A stretch of 64,000 bases of DNA from JAPYWM01 sp964489015. Its GTDB lineage: Bacteria; Bacteroidota; Bacteroidia; SpSt-205. Below, piece by piece: positions 26,377 through 34,776 of the stretch. Location of the stretch: the NCBI GenBank assembly GCA_964489015.1, contig CAZAXD010000001.1, forward strand, positions 186,001 through 250,000, given 5' to 3'. The notes under the pieces were generated by a model. The model ran no database searches and was not told where the DNA came from. It was given only the letters and a program-made list of their open reading frames with translations. The translations under genes were made by a program, and so were the position numbers. How positions within the stretch are numbered: position 1 is the stretch's first letter; every line of letters starts with the position of its first letter.

Positions 26377-26405
26377 TTGACAAGAGCAATTTTTTTGTAC
26401 CTTTG
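26377..26405 (+). promoter_or_regulatory. Promoter of the tRNA-Gly/tRNA-Leu transcript
   Basis: TTG at 26377-26379, 18 bp spacer, TACCTTTG at 26398-26405; tRNA-Gly starts 8 nt later. The same TTG-N18-TAnnTTTG arrangement precedes tRNA-Thr. Confidence 0.8.
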
Positions 26406-26412
26406 CAGTGCT

Positions 26413-26488
26413 GCGGCAGTAGCTCAGCTGGTAGAGCGCAACCTTGCCAAGGTTGAGGTCGCGGGTTCGAGCCCCGTCTGCCGCTCCA
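26413..26488 (+). tRNA. tRNA-Gly (GCC)
   Basis: Cloverleaf with acceptor GCGGCAG pairing CTGCCGC, D-arm AGCTCAGCTGGTAGAGC, anticodon loop CTTGCCAAG (GCC), and T-arm GCGGGTTCGAGCCCCGT. The discriminator is T and CCA is encoded (26486-26488). The next tRNA begins one base later. Confidence 0.97.
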
Positions 26489-26489
26489 A

Positions 26490-26576
26490 GCCGAGGTGGT
26501 GGAAGTGGTAGACACGCAGGACTTAAAATCCTGTCGCCCGAAAACGGCGGTACGGGTTCGAGTCCCGTCCTCGGCA
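26490..26576 (+). tRNA. tRNA-Leu (UAA)
   Basis: Class II tRNA with acceptor GCCGAGG pairing CCTCGGC, a long variable arm (about CGCCCGAAAACGGCG), anticodon loop ACTTAAAAT (TAA) and T-arm ACGGGTTCGAGTCCCGT. The discriminator is A at 26576; CCA is not encoded. The start codon of the following small gene lies within 1-7 nt. Confidence 0.97.
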
Positions 26577-26583
26577 TTTGGAC

Positions 26584-26772
26584 TTGGCTTTTTCCGCATT
26601 TTTACAAGACAAAAAGATAGATCCCTCTTGCTGGATGCGCCTCTTGTCTCAAGCCGAACAGGAAGCCCATTTGGTTGCCTTTCGAAGCTTGGGTCGCTCT
26701 GCTTATGAGGCACGTTATTTGTTTTATATCAATCGTTGGCGAAAAGCGTGTCCATTAGCTGGGTCGAATTAG
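26584..26772 (+). CDS. Small conserved Bacteroidota protein of unknown function
   Basis: A 62-residue polar protein. The pattern FLQDKKIDPSCW, then ARYLFYINRWRKACPL, matches from memory a small Bacteroidota family with KKIDP near the N-terminus and KLFLINxIRRxYPL near the C-terminus; its function is unknown. No ATG fits: the start is a TTG at 26584 or 26578, immediately after tRNA-Leu, so the message may be released by tRNA 3' processing. Its last 25 bases overlap the permease gene. Confidence 0.6.
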   Translation: MAFSAFLQDKKIDPSCWMRLLSQAEQEAHLVAFRSLGRSAYEARYLFYINRWRKACPLAGSN

Positions 26773-27923
26773 GGCTGCGCCTCTTAGTCGGGGTAGGACT
26801 TCGGCGGCAGCGCGTCATTTTTGGCGTCGCGGTGGGCGTGGTAGCCATGGCCATAGCAGGCGCTATCCTAACCCTGGTCTTTGCTCGCTCCTTTGAGAAA
26901 GCTATCGTAGACCGTCTTTATAGCTATCTAGGTGCAGCTTGGATCCGAACCTACGGGGGTGAGTTTGAGAGTGAGCCTTCCCCCACATCTAAGGAGCGGC
27001 TGGTACGGCTTAGAGATTATCACATCCTTCCGGCGGTACATCTGCCCATGCTCATAGAAGCTCGGCCGGGCCACTACGAAGGGATTGAGCTTTTGTGTGT
27101 AGACACAAACTGGTTTCAGGGGGTCTGGGCTTTTCGGCCCCCTACATGGGAGGGAAACGTCCTGCTGCTGTCTCGAAGCTTGGCTGCTCGTCTCGGTATC
27201 AAGGTAGGTGATGATGTCGTCTTAGCCTGGCTCCAAGAACCTATCCGCTTTCGACGCGTGCGTCTCCTCGGCACTTTTGAGAGCGGGCTCGCGGAGGTAG
27301 ACCAGCATCTGGGTTTAGCTCCCCTGGCTCTGGGCCAGCAGCTTCGTGGGTGGAATCCCGATCAGGTACAGGTTGGCCATGTCTTCCTCTCCCGAGAAAC
27401 GGCGCCGGCCTGGCTTTATGACCTCCAAGAGCGACTCACTGTCCAAGATGAGATGGTGCCGATAGAATCCATTTTCTCGGATATTTTTGACTGGCTAGGG
27501 CTCATTCAGCAAAACATATGGTTGATTCTGGGGATTGTTTTAGCGATGAGCTTCTTTGTGCTTTGTGCGGCTTTTTTGGTGCTCGGGCTAGCGCAGCGTG
27601 TACGGTTCCAGGTTCTTCACTTTTTGGGTATGAGTCGCTTTCGACTTTGGCGGCTAGTGGTAGTTCAAGCTCTAGTTACCGTCGGGCTGGGCGCGCTCAT
27701 TGGGAGTTTCGTTGCTACGCTCCTTTTATACACGCAATATGCTTGGGGTTGGATCCGACTGGATCCGGAGAGTTACTTACTTGATCGCGTGCCTGTGATA
27801 TGGGAAATCCGTGCTTATCTGCAAGTATGGGCTATGGTTTTGAGCTTAGCGGTGGTGGTGGGGGTATTAGTAGCCCCGCTCAGTGTGGAGCCCGAAGGGC
27901 GTCTGACCGAGACTGCGCTATGA
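26748..27923 (+). CDS. ABC transporter permease, LolC/FtsX-like (MacB-FtsX superfamily)
   Basis: An inner-membrane permease of about 391 residues with one N-terminal helix (GVAVGVVAMAIAGAILTLVF), a periplasmic domain (about 45-255) and three C-terminal helices, the usual FtsX/LolC/E topology. LolC/E-type permeases extract lipoproteins toward the outer membrane, but FtsX or macrolide-type roles cannot be excluded; no ATPase gene adjoins. I start at GTG 26748 (SISWVELGLRLL); a TTG at 26736 is possible. The stop shares ATGA with the next start. Confidence 0.82.
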   Translation: MSISWVELGLRLLVGVGLRRQRVIFGVAVGVVAMAIAGAILTLVFARSFEKAIVDRLYSYLGAAWIRTYGGEFESEPSPTSKERLVRLRDYHILPAVHLPMLIEARPGHYEGIELLCVDTNWFQGVWAFRPPTWEGNVLLLSRSLAARLGIKVGDDVVLAWLQEPIRFRRVRLLGTFESGLAEVDQHLGLAPLALGQQLRGWNPDQVQVGHVFLSRETAPAWLYDLQERLTVQDEMVPIESIFSDIFDWLGLIQQNIWLILGIVLAMSFFVLCAAFLVLGLAQRVRFQVLHFLGMSRFRLWRLVVVQALVTVGLGALIGSFVATLLLYTQYAWGWIRLDPESYLLDRVPVIWEIRAYLQVWAMVLSLAVVVGVLVAPLSVEPEGRLTETAL

Positions 27924-29425
27924 GTCGCTTGCTAGTTTTCCTAGCGCTGGGGCTGCATCTGCTTTGGGGCCAAAGGATGCCGCTACCTAATCTCTCTACG
28001 TCCCTCCATGAAAGTGCGCCCTTGCCTTCGGTGGACGGGCGAAGGCTCTTTTTCTGGCGACTAGATGACCCCGTCGGGCTGGGTGCGCAGGATATTTTCG
28101 TAGCGGAGTGGGATGATAGCAGCGCAACCTATGGCCCGGCGCGTCCTCTGAGTGGAGGCGTCAACGACCCCCGCGGTAATATCCCGCTCGGGATCACCCC
28201 CAATGGCCAATCTCTGCTTGTTTATAAGGAATTTCGTAATCCTCGTAATGCCTGTGAGCTTGGCCTCTCTCGACGATTAGGAGGGGATATCTGGATGGCA
28301 CCCGTTCAGCTCAAGGTCAATAACTTCCATAGCGAAAGCGGTAGCGCCCTAACCGCTTTTTTAGGCTGGGATGGTCGCACGCTGCTTTTATCCATGAAGA
28401 GTCATGGTACCCTCGGCGGCGAGGATCTTTATGTAAGCTTTTATGAGAGTGAGCATAAGCTATGGTCGGCCCCCCTTCATCTGGGGAGTATCCTTAATAC
28501 ACCGGGCGATGAAATCACGCCTTATTTAGCGCCAGATGGGGTCACGCTGTATTTTTCCAGCAACGGGCGTGCAGATAGCAAGGGCTTTGATATCTATCTA
28601 ACTCGGCGACTAGATGATAGCTGGCGCCGTTGGAGTCCGCCGGTACGGCTGCCGGACGGAATCAACTCGGATGCCGATGATTTCTACTTTCGGATGCCGG
28701 CTCTGCGGCCAGAAGTCGGGTTTCTCGTGTCGTCGGATCATCCGGAGAAGGGGCGGGAAATTTACCAGGTGCCAGTGCCTCAAGCTTATCGGCCGCGGCC
28801 TGTAGTGACGGTGACAGGCCAGGTTCGTGAGCTTCATAGCCAGCGGCCCGTGGGGGAGCTCGAAGTGCGGTATTACGACCTAGAGAAGCAGCAGCTTGTC
28901 GGCACCGTGTACTCTGATCCGCAGGATGGGCGTTATCGCGTGCTTTTGCCAGCGGGTTACCGGTACGGGATCGTAGCGGTGGGCGCCACCTACTTTAGCA
29001 TTAGTGAACAGATCGATTTGCGGGGGGGCATGGAAGCTGGTGACCAGGTGCAGGATATCCAAGTGGTCCCCTTGGTGACAGGTGGGGTTATTCGACTTAG
29101 TGGCTTATACTTTGGGGTGGGGGATAGTATGCTGCGGCCGGAGAGCTTGGTGGAGCTTGAACGGCTAGTCTGGCTGATGAGTGAAAAACCTTCGCTGCGC
29201 ATCGAGGTGGTAGGGCACACGGATAGCACCGGGCGGCCGGACCTAAACGATCGGCTTTCTTTAGCCCGAGCCGTGGCCGTGGTGCGGTACCTAGAAGGGC
29301 GGGGCATCGCTCCAGACCGCATGAAAGCCCGAGGCGCAGGGGCCCGAGAACCGGTCGCGGACAACGCGACGCCTGCCGGGCGTGCTCAAAATCGGCGCGT
29401 GGAGATCCGCATCGTCTCTCTGTAA
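27920..29425 (+). CDS. OmpA-family protein with PD40 repeats, PorE-like
   Basis: A 501-residue envelope protein: signal peptide (MSRLLVFLALGLHLLWGQ), PD40/WD40-like repeats (about 40-280, with DGRRLFFW and DGVTLYFSSNGR units), a carboxypeptidase-regulatory-like domain (about 290-380), then a C-terminal OmpA peptidoglycan-binding domain (EVVGHTDSTG to NRRVEI). This order matches PorE of the type IX secretion system except that the N-terminal TPR part of PorE is absent. It may anchor an outer-membrane complex to the cell wall. I start at 27920 because this ATG overlaps the permease stop and opens a signal peptide; the longer frame from 27800 lies inside the permease gene. Confidence 0.85.
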   Translation: MSRLLVFLALGLHLLWGQRMPLPNLSTSLHESAPLPSVDGRRLFFWRLDDPVGLGAQDIFVAEWDDSSATYGPARPLSGGVNDPRGNIPLGITPNGQSLLVYKEFRNPRNACELGLSRRLGGDIWMAPVQLKVNNFHSESGSALTAFLGWDGRTLLLSMKSHGTLGGEDLYVSFYESEHKLWSAPLHLGSILNTPGDEITPYLAPDGVTLYFSSNGRADSKGFDIYLTRRLDDSWRRWSPPVRLPDGINSDADDFYFRMPALRPEVGFLVSSDHPEKGREIYQVPVPQAYRPRPVVTVTGQVRELHSQRPVGELEVRYYDLEKQQLVGTVYSDPQDGRYRVLLPAGYRYGIVAVGATYFSISEQIDLRGGMEAGDQVQDIQVVPLVTGGVIRLSGLYFGVGDSMLRPESLVELERLVWLMSEKPSLRIEVVGHTDSTGRPDLNDRLSLARAVAVVRYLEGRGIAPDRMKARGAGAREPVADNATPAGRAQNRRVEIRIVSL

Positions 29426-29445
29426 CAAAGCCGCCTAAAAACTCC

Positions 29446-29453
29446 TAACTTTG
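29446..29453 (+). promoter_or_regulatory. TAnnTTTG -7 box for secDF
   Basis: TAACTTTG, 8 nt before the secDF ATG. Confidence 0.75.
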
Positions 29454-29461
29454 CCGCCCAG

Positions 29462-32410
29462 ATGCTCAGACATAAGACCTTTATCGTCACGCTACTGACC
29501 CTATTTTTTCTAATCGTCGTCTACAACTTATACTGGGCAGTAGAGCGTCTCCGATTAGACTACAAGCTTAGCAATCTACCTGCTGAGAAGCGCGCGGATT
29601 GGCTAAAGAACCCTGATAATTACAAGTACTACAAGCGAGCGGTGGAAAATTCCTTTACCTTAGGGCTCGACCTACAAGGGGGGATGTATGTGACGCTGGA
29701 GGTCGGAGCCGAGGACATTCTCAGGGGGCTTAGCGAGGTGCCGGATGACTCGATATTCCAGGCGGCTCTCAATGAGGCGGTGCGCCGCTATCGCTTAGGC
29801 CAGGGGGACCTGGTCTCTCTCTTTAGCCAGGTCCTCAAAGAGCGAGCTCCTCAAGTCCGTCTCGCTCAGTTTTTTGCTGGGCCCAAACTCGGTTTGTCTT
29901 ACAATGCCTCGGATGAAGAGGTCCTTCGTAAGCTTCAGCAAGAGGTAGAAGATGCTGTAGATCGCTCTTATCGCATCTTGCGCACACGGATTGATCAGTT
30001 TGGCGTCGTGTCTCCTAATATCCAACGTCAACCGGGGACGGGTCGCATTCTGCTTGAACTGCCAGGGGTCAAAGACAGCGAGCGGGTTCGCCGTCTTCTG
30101 CGCACGACGGCCAAGCTCGAATTCTGGCCCACTTACACCGTGAAAGAAGTATTCCCGCTCTTAGCTCGAGCCAACGAAAAACTCGGGGCCATCGCTAAAG
30201 GTGATACCGCGGCGACTGACACCCTTCGCGCGCGTGACTCTGTGAGCGTCCCTACCTCTACCGAAGAGCTTTTGATCGGCCAAAAGGTCGATACGGCTAA
30301 AGCCAAAGCTGATACCGCGCTTTCCGATGAGCAAAAGCGCGAAAAATTCCTTCGTGAAAACCCGCTGTTTGCCGTCCTGATTCCCCCGCAAAACCCACCA
30401 GAGAATAGTCCTATTGTGGGCTATGCTCGTATCGTAGACACAGCCAAGGTGAATGCTTATCTGGCCTCACCGGAGGTAAAGCTCCTTTTCCCTGAAAACT
30501 TGGCTTTTGCCTGGACTGCTAAAGGCGAAGGAGACAACGCGGATGTTCTGACGCTTATTGCTCTCAAGGTTACGCCAGGCGGAGAAGCGCCGCTGACGGG
30601 GGAGGTTATCGAGGATGCCCGGCAGGATTTCAATCCGGATGATGGGCGGCCCATGGTGACTATGCGCATGAATCCCGAAGGTGCCCGCATCTGGAAGCGG
30701 CTCACGACTGATTACTTGGGCAAATCGGTGGCCGTCACGCTCGATGGTCTGGTCTACACATACCCCACGGTCCAGAGTGTCATTGCAAATGGTCACTCCC
30801 AAATCACGGGGAATTTTACCGTGGATGAAGCGAAAGACCTGGCGAATGTGCTCAAAGCGGGGCGGCTGCCTGCCACGATCCGAATCGAAGCCGAAGAGAT
30901 TATCGGCCCTTCCCTGGGAGAAACCACTATTCGCCAGGGACTGGTCGCACTCGTGGCTGCTTTTGTAGCGATCCTGCTTGTGATGTGGCTCTTTTATAGC
31001 ACGGCGGGGCTGATTGCGGACCTGGCTTTAGTACTGCTTTTACTATTCATTGGGGGCGTGATGGCGGCTATGCAGGTTGTGCTGACCCTGCCGGGCATCG
31101 CAGGTATCGTATTGACCTTAGGCATGGCTGTCGACGCGAATGTCCTCATCTACGAGCGGATCCTTGAAGAGCTTCGGCAGGGCCGCTCCCTCAAGGGCGC
31201 CATCGAAGGCGGCTCTGGCAATGCCCTTTCTGCGATCGTCGACTCCAACTTGACGACGTTACTAACGGGTATCATTTTGTACATTTTCGGGATTGGACCG
31301 ATTCGCGGCTTTGCTGTGACTCTCATCATCGGGATCATTGGTACGCTGCTGACAGGCGTGCTGATTACTCGACTCCTGGTAGAAATGTTCTACAATTCGC
31401 CGCGTCTTGCTCGTTCGCTTCGATTCCGTACACCGTGGATGAGCCCAGTCTTAGATCGCAGTTGGCAGATATCCTTTGAGCGGCACTGGCGCTATACACG
31501 GTATGGCGTTTTAGTGCTGGTAATTGGTGCGGTAGGCCTTGTACTGGGTTTAGGGGTTCGTCGCGGGTTGGAATTTACGGGGGGATACCAGTTCCAGCTT
31601 GCGCTAGGCCAAGCCGTAGATATCGACGTCGTACAAAAAGATCTCTCGGCTGCCATGCAGGGCGCCTCGGTTGTGGTTAAAACCGTCGGAGCTAAGAACG
31701 ACCTTCTAATCAGCACGAGCTATCTGTACGATCAGCCTAATAAGCAGGAGGAGGTCCAACGAGCCGTCTTAGCGGGGCTAAGCATGCATTATGCGCAAGC
31801 GCAGCCGCAAATCATTCGCTCGGTGCTCATCGGTCCCTCTATCGCCGAAGATATCCAGGCTTCTGCGTACAAGTCCGTGCTCTTTGGCATATTGAGCATT
31901 GCGCTGTATATTCTATTCCGCTTCCGTAGTGTCGCTTACTCTATTGGTAGTGCGGTTTCCCTCGCGGCTACAGTATCCGTGGCCCTAGGCCTGTATACCC
32001 TGCTGAGCCACTTAGAGATCTTCAGCTTTCCAACAGAAGCTAATCAAGATACCATCGCAGTCCTGCTCACGATCATCGGTTTTGTGATCAATGATGCCGT
32101 GATTTTCTTTGATCGGGTTCGGGAAGAGCGAAGGCGGCCAGGCGGCAATGACTTAGCGATCGAGGCCCTTCATGCCCGTAGTATTAACTTAGTCCTTACG
32201 CGAACTGTCCTCACGACCCTAACATCTGTTTTGGTTTTGGTCGTTCTTTTACTCTTGGGTGGAGAAAATACGAAGGGTTTTGCACTACTGATGACGATTG
32301 GGTTTACGATCGGGATCTTTAGTACCATTTATGTAGCCGCTGATGTGTCTGGTTTATTGTGGAATGCTTTGCAAGGTCGTGCGCAGCGTAAGCCGGTTTC
32401 TACTCGTTAG
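29462..32410 (+). CDS. secDF: Fused protein translocase subunit SecDF
   Basis: A proton-motive-force-driven partner of SecYEG that pulls exported proteins through the membrane. The 982 residues hold a SecD half (first helix about 7-27, LGLDLQGGMYVTLEV, periplasmic domain to about 480, then LTLGMAVDANVLIYERI in the membrane) followed by a SecF half (RRGLEFTGGYQ, then LLTIIGFVINDAVIFFDRVREE). Fusion of SecD and SecF is normal in Bacteroidota. An Ala/Lys/Asp-rich insert (about 255-310) looks unstructured. A TAACTTTG box lies 8 nt upstream. The 3' end overlaps the PstS-like gene by 47 bp in another frame. Confidence 0.96.
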   Translation: MLRHKTFIVTLLTLFFLIVVYNLYWAVERLRLDYKLSNLPAEKRADWLKNPDNYKYYKRAVENSFTLGLDLQGGMYVTLEVGAEDILRGLSEVPDDSIFQAALNEAVRRYRLGQGDLVSLFSQVLKERAPQVRLAQFFAGPKLGLSYNASDEEVLRKLQQEVEDAVDRSYRILRTRIDQFGVVSPNIQRQPGTGRILLELPGVKDSERVRRLLRTTAKLEFWPTYTVKEVFPLLARANEKLGAIAKGDTAATDTLRARDSVSVPTSTEELLIGQKVDTAKAKADTALSDEQKREKFLRENPLFAVLIPPQNPPENSPIVGYARIVDTAKVNAYLASPEVKLLFPENLAFAWTAKGEGDNADVLTLIALKVTPGGEAPLTGEVIEDARQDFNPDDGRPMVTMRMNPEGARIWKRLTTDYLGKSVAVTLDGLVYTYPTVQSVIANGHSQITGNFTVDEAKDLANVLKAGRLPATIRIEAEEIIGPSLGETTIRQGLVALVAAFVAILLVMWLFYSTAGLIADLALVLLLLFIGGVMAAMQVVLTLPGIAGIVLTLGMAVDANVLIYERILEELRQGRSLKGAIEGGSGNALSAIVDSNLTTLLTGIILYIFGIGPIRGFAVTLIIGIIGTLLTGVLITRLLVEMFYNSPRLARSLRFRTPWMSPVLDRSWQISFERHWRYTRYGVLVLVIGAVGLVLGLGVRRGLEFTGGYQFQLALGQAVDIDVVQKDLSAAMQGASVVVKTVGAKNDLLISTSYLYDQPNKQEEVQRAVLAGLSMHYAQAQPQIIRSVLIGPSIAEDIQASAYKSVLFGILSIALYILFRFRSVAYSIGSAVSLAATVSVALGLYTLLSHLEIFSFPTEANQDTIAVLLTIIGFVINDAVIFFDRVREERRRPGGNDLAIEALHARSINLVLTRTVLTTLTSVLVLVVLLLLGGENTKGFALLMTIGFTIGIFSTIYVAADVSGLLWNALQGRAQRKPVSTR

Positions 32411-33272
32411 TATTGGGCTGTGGGGGTGTGGTGGAGACGGTAATGCTGAGGGCCCCATGCGGGGTCGTGCCGTAGTAGTTGTAGACCCCACCCTCAGGCC
32501 AGCTATCGAGCTCGTAGCTGAAGCCTTTGAGCGGTCATATCCGCAGGCCCGCCTTGAGCTGCGCTATCAGGAGGAGGCCCGAGCGGTGGCGGCTCTTTTG
32601 GCGGACAGCGTAGCGGCGGCTATCGTGACGCGTCCGTTTTCCGTGGAAGAGAGTACCGCCCTGGCGGAGCAGCGGATTCGCCCTAAACAAGTTTTGGTGG
32701 CCTGGGATGGTCTGGCCCTGGTAGCGCATCCGAGTCGCTCTGACAGCCTACTCAAGCTAGATAGCTTACGCGCCTGGCTTCAACGTCCTCGCCCCCCGTA
32801 TCGGTTTGTGGTCGAAGGCGGGTCGGGGTCAGGCATTTACCGATATATTCGGGACTCGCTCTGTGGGGGTCAAGCGCTGCTAGCGCCCCTTTATCGTGCG
32901 GATAGTGTGGGCGGGGTCTTCGCTTACGTGCAGCAGGAGATTCGGGCGCTTGGATGGATCGGGGCGGCGTGGGTCTGCGATCGCGAAGACTCCACAGCTC
33001 AGCGTTTTACGCGGACCGTGCGCGTGTATGCGATTGCACCGTCAGGGGCGTCAGATTATTACTTTCCCTATGCAGGCTGGCTAAGGCCGGGGTATTATCC
33101 CCTGGTGCGTACAGTTTATGCTCTTAATCGGGAGCCTCGGCAGGGTGTGGCGACTAGCTTCATTGCTTATTTGGCAGGTCCTGAGGGGCAGCGTATCCTA
33201 CTCAAGTCGGGGTTATTTCCAGCTAGAGCGCCTACGCGTATTATCGAGCTCAAAGAGCAAACAATACCCTAA
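32364..33272 (+). CDS. PstS-like phosphate-binding lipoprotein
   Basis: A periplasmic-type substrate-binding lipoprotein of about 302 residues resembling PstS. The N-terminus is a lipoprotein signal ending LLVSIGLWGC, with the lipobox Cys at about residue 23. An EGGSGSGIYRYIRD segment resembles the phosphate-binding GxSGxG region, and the C-terminal region ends with AYLAGPEGQRILLKSGLFP. No pstC, pstA, pstB or phoU is in the window, so it may be a stand-alone binding protein. The start lies within the 3' end of secDF. The last 4 bp overlap the convergent AAA+ gene. Confidence 0.82.
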   Translation: MLCKVVRSVSRFLLVSIGLWGCGGDGNAEGPMRGRAVVVVDPTLRPAIELVAEAFERSYPQARLELRYQEEARAVAALLADSVAAAIVTRPFSVEESTALAEQRIRPKQVLVAWDGLALVAHPSRSDSLLKLDSLRAWLQRPRPPYRFVVEGGSGSGIYRYIRDSLCGGQALLAPLYRADSVGGVFAYVQQEIRALGWIGAAWVCDREDSTAQRFTRTVRVYAIAPSGASDYYFPYAGWLRPGYYPLVRTVYALNREPRQGVATSFIAYLAGPEGQRILLKSGLFPARAPTRIIELKEQTIP

Positions 33273-34756
33273 TCTTCGTCCTCGTCCTCGTCCTCATCGG
33301 AGCTAGGTCGCAGCATATCTCCCAAAATGTCCTTGAAAGAAAGCTCCCGCTCAGAGAGGGTACGACCGATTAGGGACAAGTCGGCAAGGCCATGCAGAAT
33401 AAGCTCCATCCAGGTATAAGGGGAGCCTGGTAAGCCGGCGGATTCTACAAGCGTTTGGAGGTGGGGTATGCGGCGCAGTTCACGGTGAAAGTCCGCATCT
33501 GGCGCCCATCGCGACAGAGTCAAGGTATTGCCGCTCCCAAACCAGTCGATGATAGGTTGGTACGGATTAGGTTGGGTGCTCCGGCGAAACTTCTCAGGCG
33601 AGGGGAAATAGGTTAGAAACTCTTCCCGCATGGCGCGATGACATAAATACAACGCCACGGGCTGAATACCTTCCTTTTCTCCTTCGTATACCAGCTCGAC
33701 TTTACCAATAATGGCTGGGATCGTGCCGTACAAGTCTAGAAAACGTATGGTGGTATGCGGTTCGTTATTGAGTAGGCAGCGCTGCTCTGCGGCTGCCACG
33801 ACACACTCGTAAGCCGAAATGGCTAGCCGCGCAGAGACGCCGCTTTTCTGATCGATGTACTCGCTTTCTCGGGCTAACATCCCGATGCGTTCAATGGCGT
33901 TTGCGATGGGATCAGGCACATGAATCCGGCTTTTCTGCTCTGCTAAGAGGCGGGCTTCCTGCTGGGTGATTTTACGGCTGGCTTGAAGGGAGCGCGGGTA
34001 GTGCGTCAGGATCTGGCTACCAATGCGGTCTTTGAGGGGTGTGATGATGGTACCCCGCTGGGTATAATCCTCTGGATTGGCCGTAAATACAAACTGAATG
34101 TCTAGTGGCAAGCGAAAGGCATAGCCCCGAACTTGAATATCCTTTTCCTGCAGGATATTGAAAAGCGCGACTTGGATTCGGGGCTGTAGGTCCGGCAGTT
34201 CGTTGATGACAAAGATTCCCCGATGAGCACGGGGGATAAGCCCATAGTGAATGACGCGCGGGTCACTGTAGGGCAGCTTAAGGGTGGCGGCGCGAATCGG
34301 GTCAATATCCCCAATCAGGTCGGCTACGGAGACGTCAGGCGTGGCTAGCTTTTCGACGTAGCGGGCCTCGCGGGGGATCCATCGGATAGGCGTATCATCC
34401 CCGGCTTCGGCCAAGATCATTTTTCCCTGGCTCGTAATCGGGTTAAAGGGGTCTTCTGGCAATTCCGTCCCCTCTATGGCCGGGATGTAGGGGTCGAGCA
34501 GTTCGACTAAGAGGCGGGACAGGCGGGTTTTGGCTTGCCCCCGCAGCCCCAGTAGTAAGATATCATGCCTAGCTAAGATAGCGCTGCGTAACTGGGGCAG
34601 CACGGTTTCCTCGTAGTCGTAGATGCCTTGAAAGAGCGGCTTGCCTTGTCGCAGGGCTGCGATGAGATTCTCTCGAAGCTCCACTTTGACAGGGCGGGAG
34701 CGATAGCCCGCTGTTTTTAGCTGCCCAAGGGTTCGTAAAGCGGTTAGTTTGTGCAT
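33269..34756 (-). CDS. AAA+ ATPase, magnesium chelatase/MoxR-like
   Basis: A cytosolic AAA+ ATPase of about 495 residues from the 'magnesium chelatase' group seen in Bacteroidota and Actinobacteria; it is not expected to make chlorophyll. The Walker A is the group's variant GLRGQAKT, and a Walker B-like segment reads GIFVINELPDL, followed by the sensor region FVFTANPEDYTQRG. The C-terminus is an acidic Asp-Glu repeat (SSDEDEDEDED). Such ATPases usually pair with a VWA-domain protein, but none adjoins here. The ATG at 34756 is supported by a TAATTTTG box 12 nt upstream that overlaps the end of pdxH. Confidence 0.88.
   Translation of the reverse strand: MHKLTALRTLGQLKTAGYRSRPVKVELRENLIAALRQGKPLFQGIYDYEETVLPQLRSAILARHDILLLGLRGQAKTRLSRLLVELLDPYIPAIEGTELPEDPFNPITSQGKMILAEAGDDTPIRWIPREARYVEKLATPDVSVADLIGDIDPIRAATLKLPYSDPRVIHYGLIPRAHRGIFVINELPDLQPRIQVALFNILQEKDIQVRGYAFRLPLDIQFVFTANPEDYTQRGTIITPLKDRIGSQILTHYPRSLQASRKITQQEARLLAEQKSRIHVPDPIANAIERIGMLARESEYIDQKSGVSARLAISAYECVVAAAEQRCLLNNEPHTTIRFLDLYGTIPAIIGKVELVYEGEKEGIQPVALYLCHRAMREEFLTYFPSPEKFRRSTQPNPYQPIIDWFGSGNTLTLSRWAPDADFHRELRRIPHLQTLVESAGLPGSPYTWMELILHGLADLSLIGRTLSERELSFKDILGDMLRPSSDEDEDEDED
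33275..33297 (-). repeat. Hexanucleotide repeat encoding the acidic C-terminal tail
   Basis: About three and a half copies of a CGTCCT-type hexamer, coding Asp-Glu repeats at the end of the AAA+ protein. Hexamer changes would lengthen the tail without shifting frame. Confidence 0.75.
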
Positions 34757-34768
34757 GACGTGCGGAAA

Positions 34769-34776
34769 CAAAATTA
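34769..34776 (-). promoter_or_regulatory. TAnnTTTG -7 box for the AAA+ gene
   Basis: TAATTTTG on the minus strand, 12 nt before the ATG at 34756 and partly inside the pdxH stop region. Confidence 0.6.

Noticed and set aside
26496..26708. Open frames running through the tRNA-Gly/tRNA-Leu genes
   Set aside because: They read tRNA sequence as protein and have no independent support.
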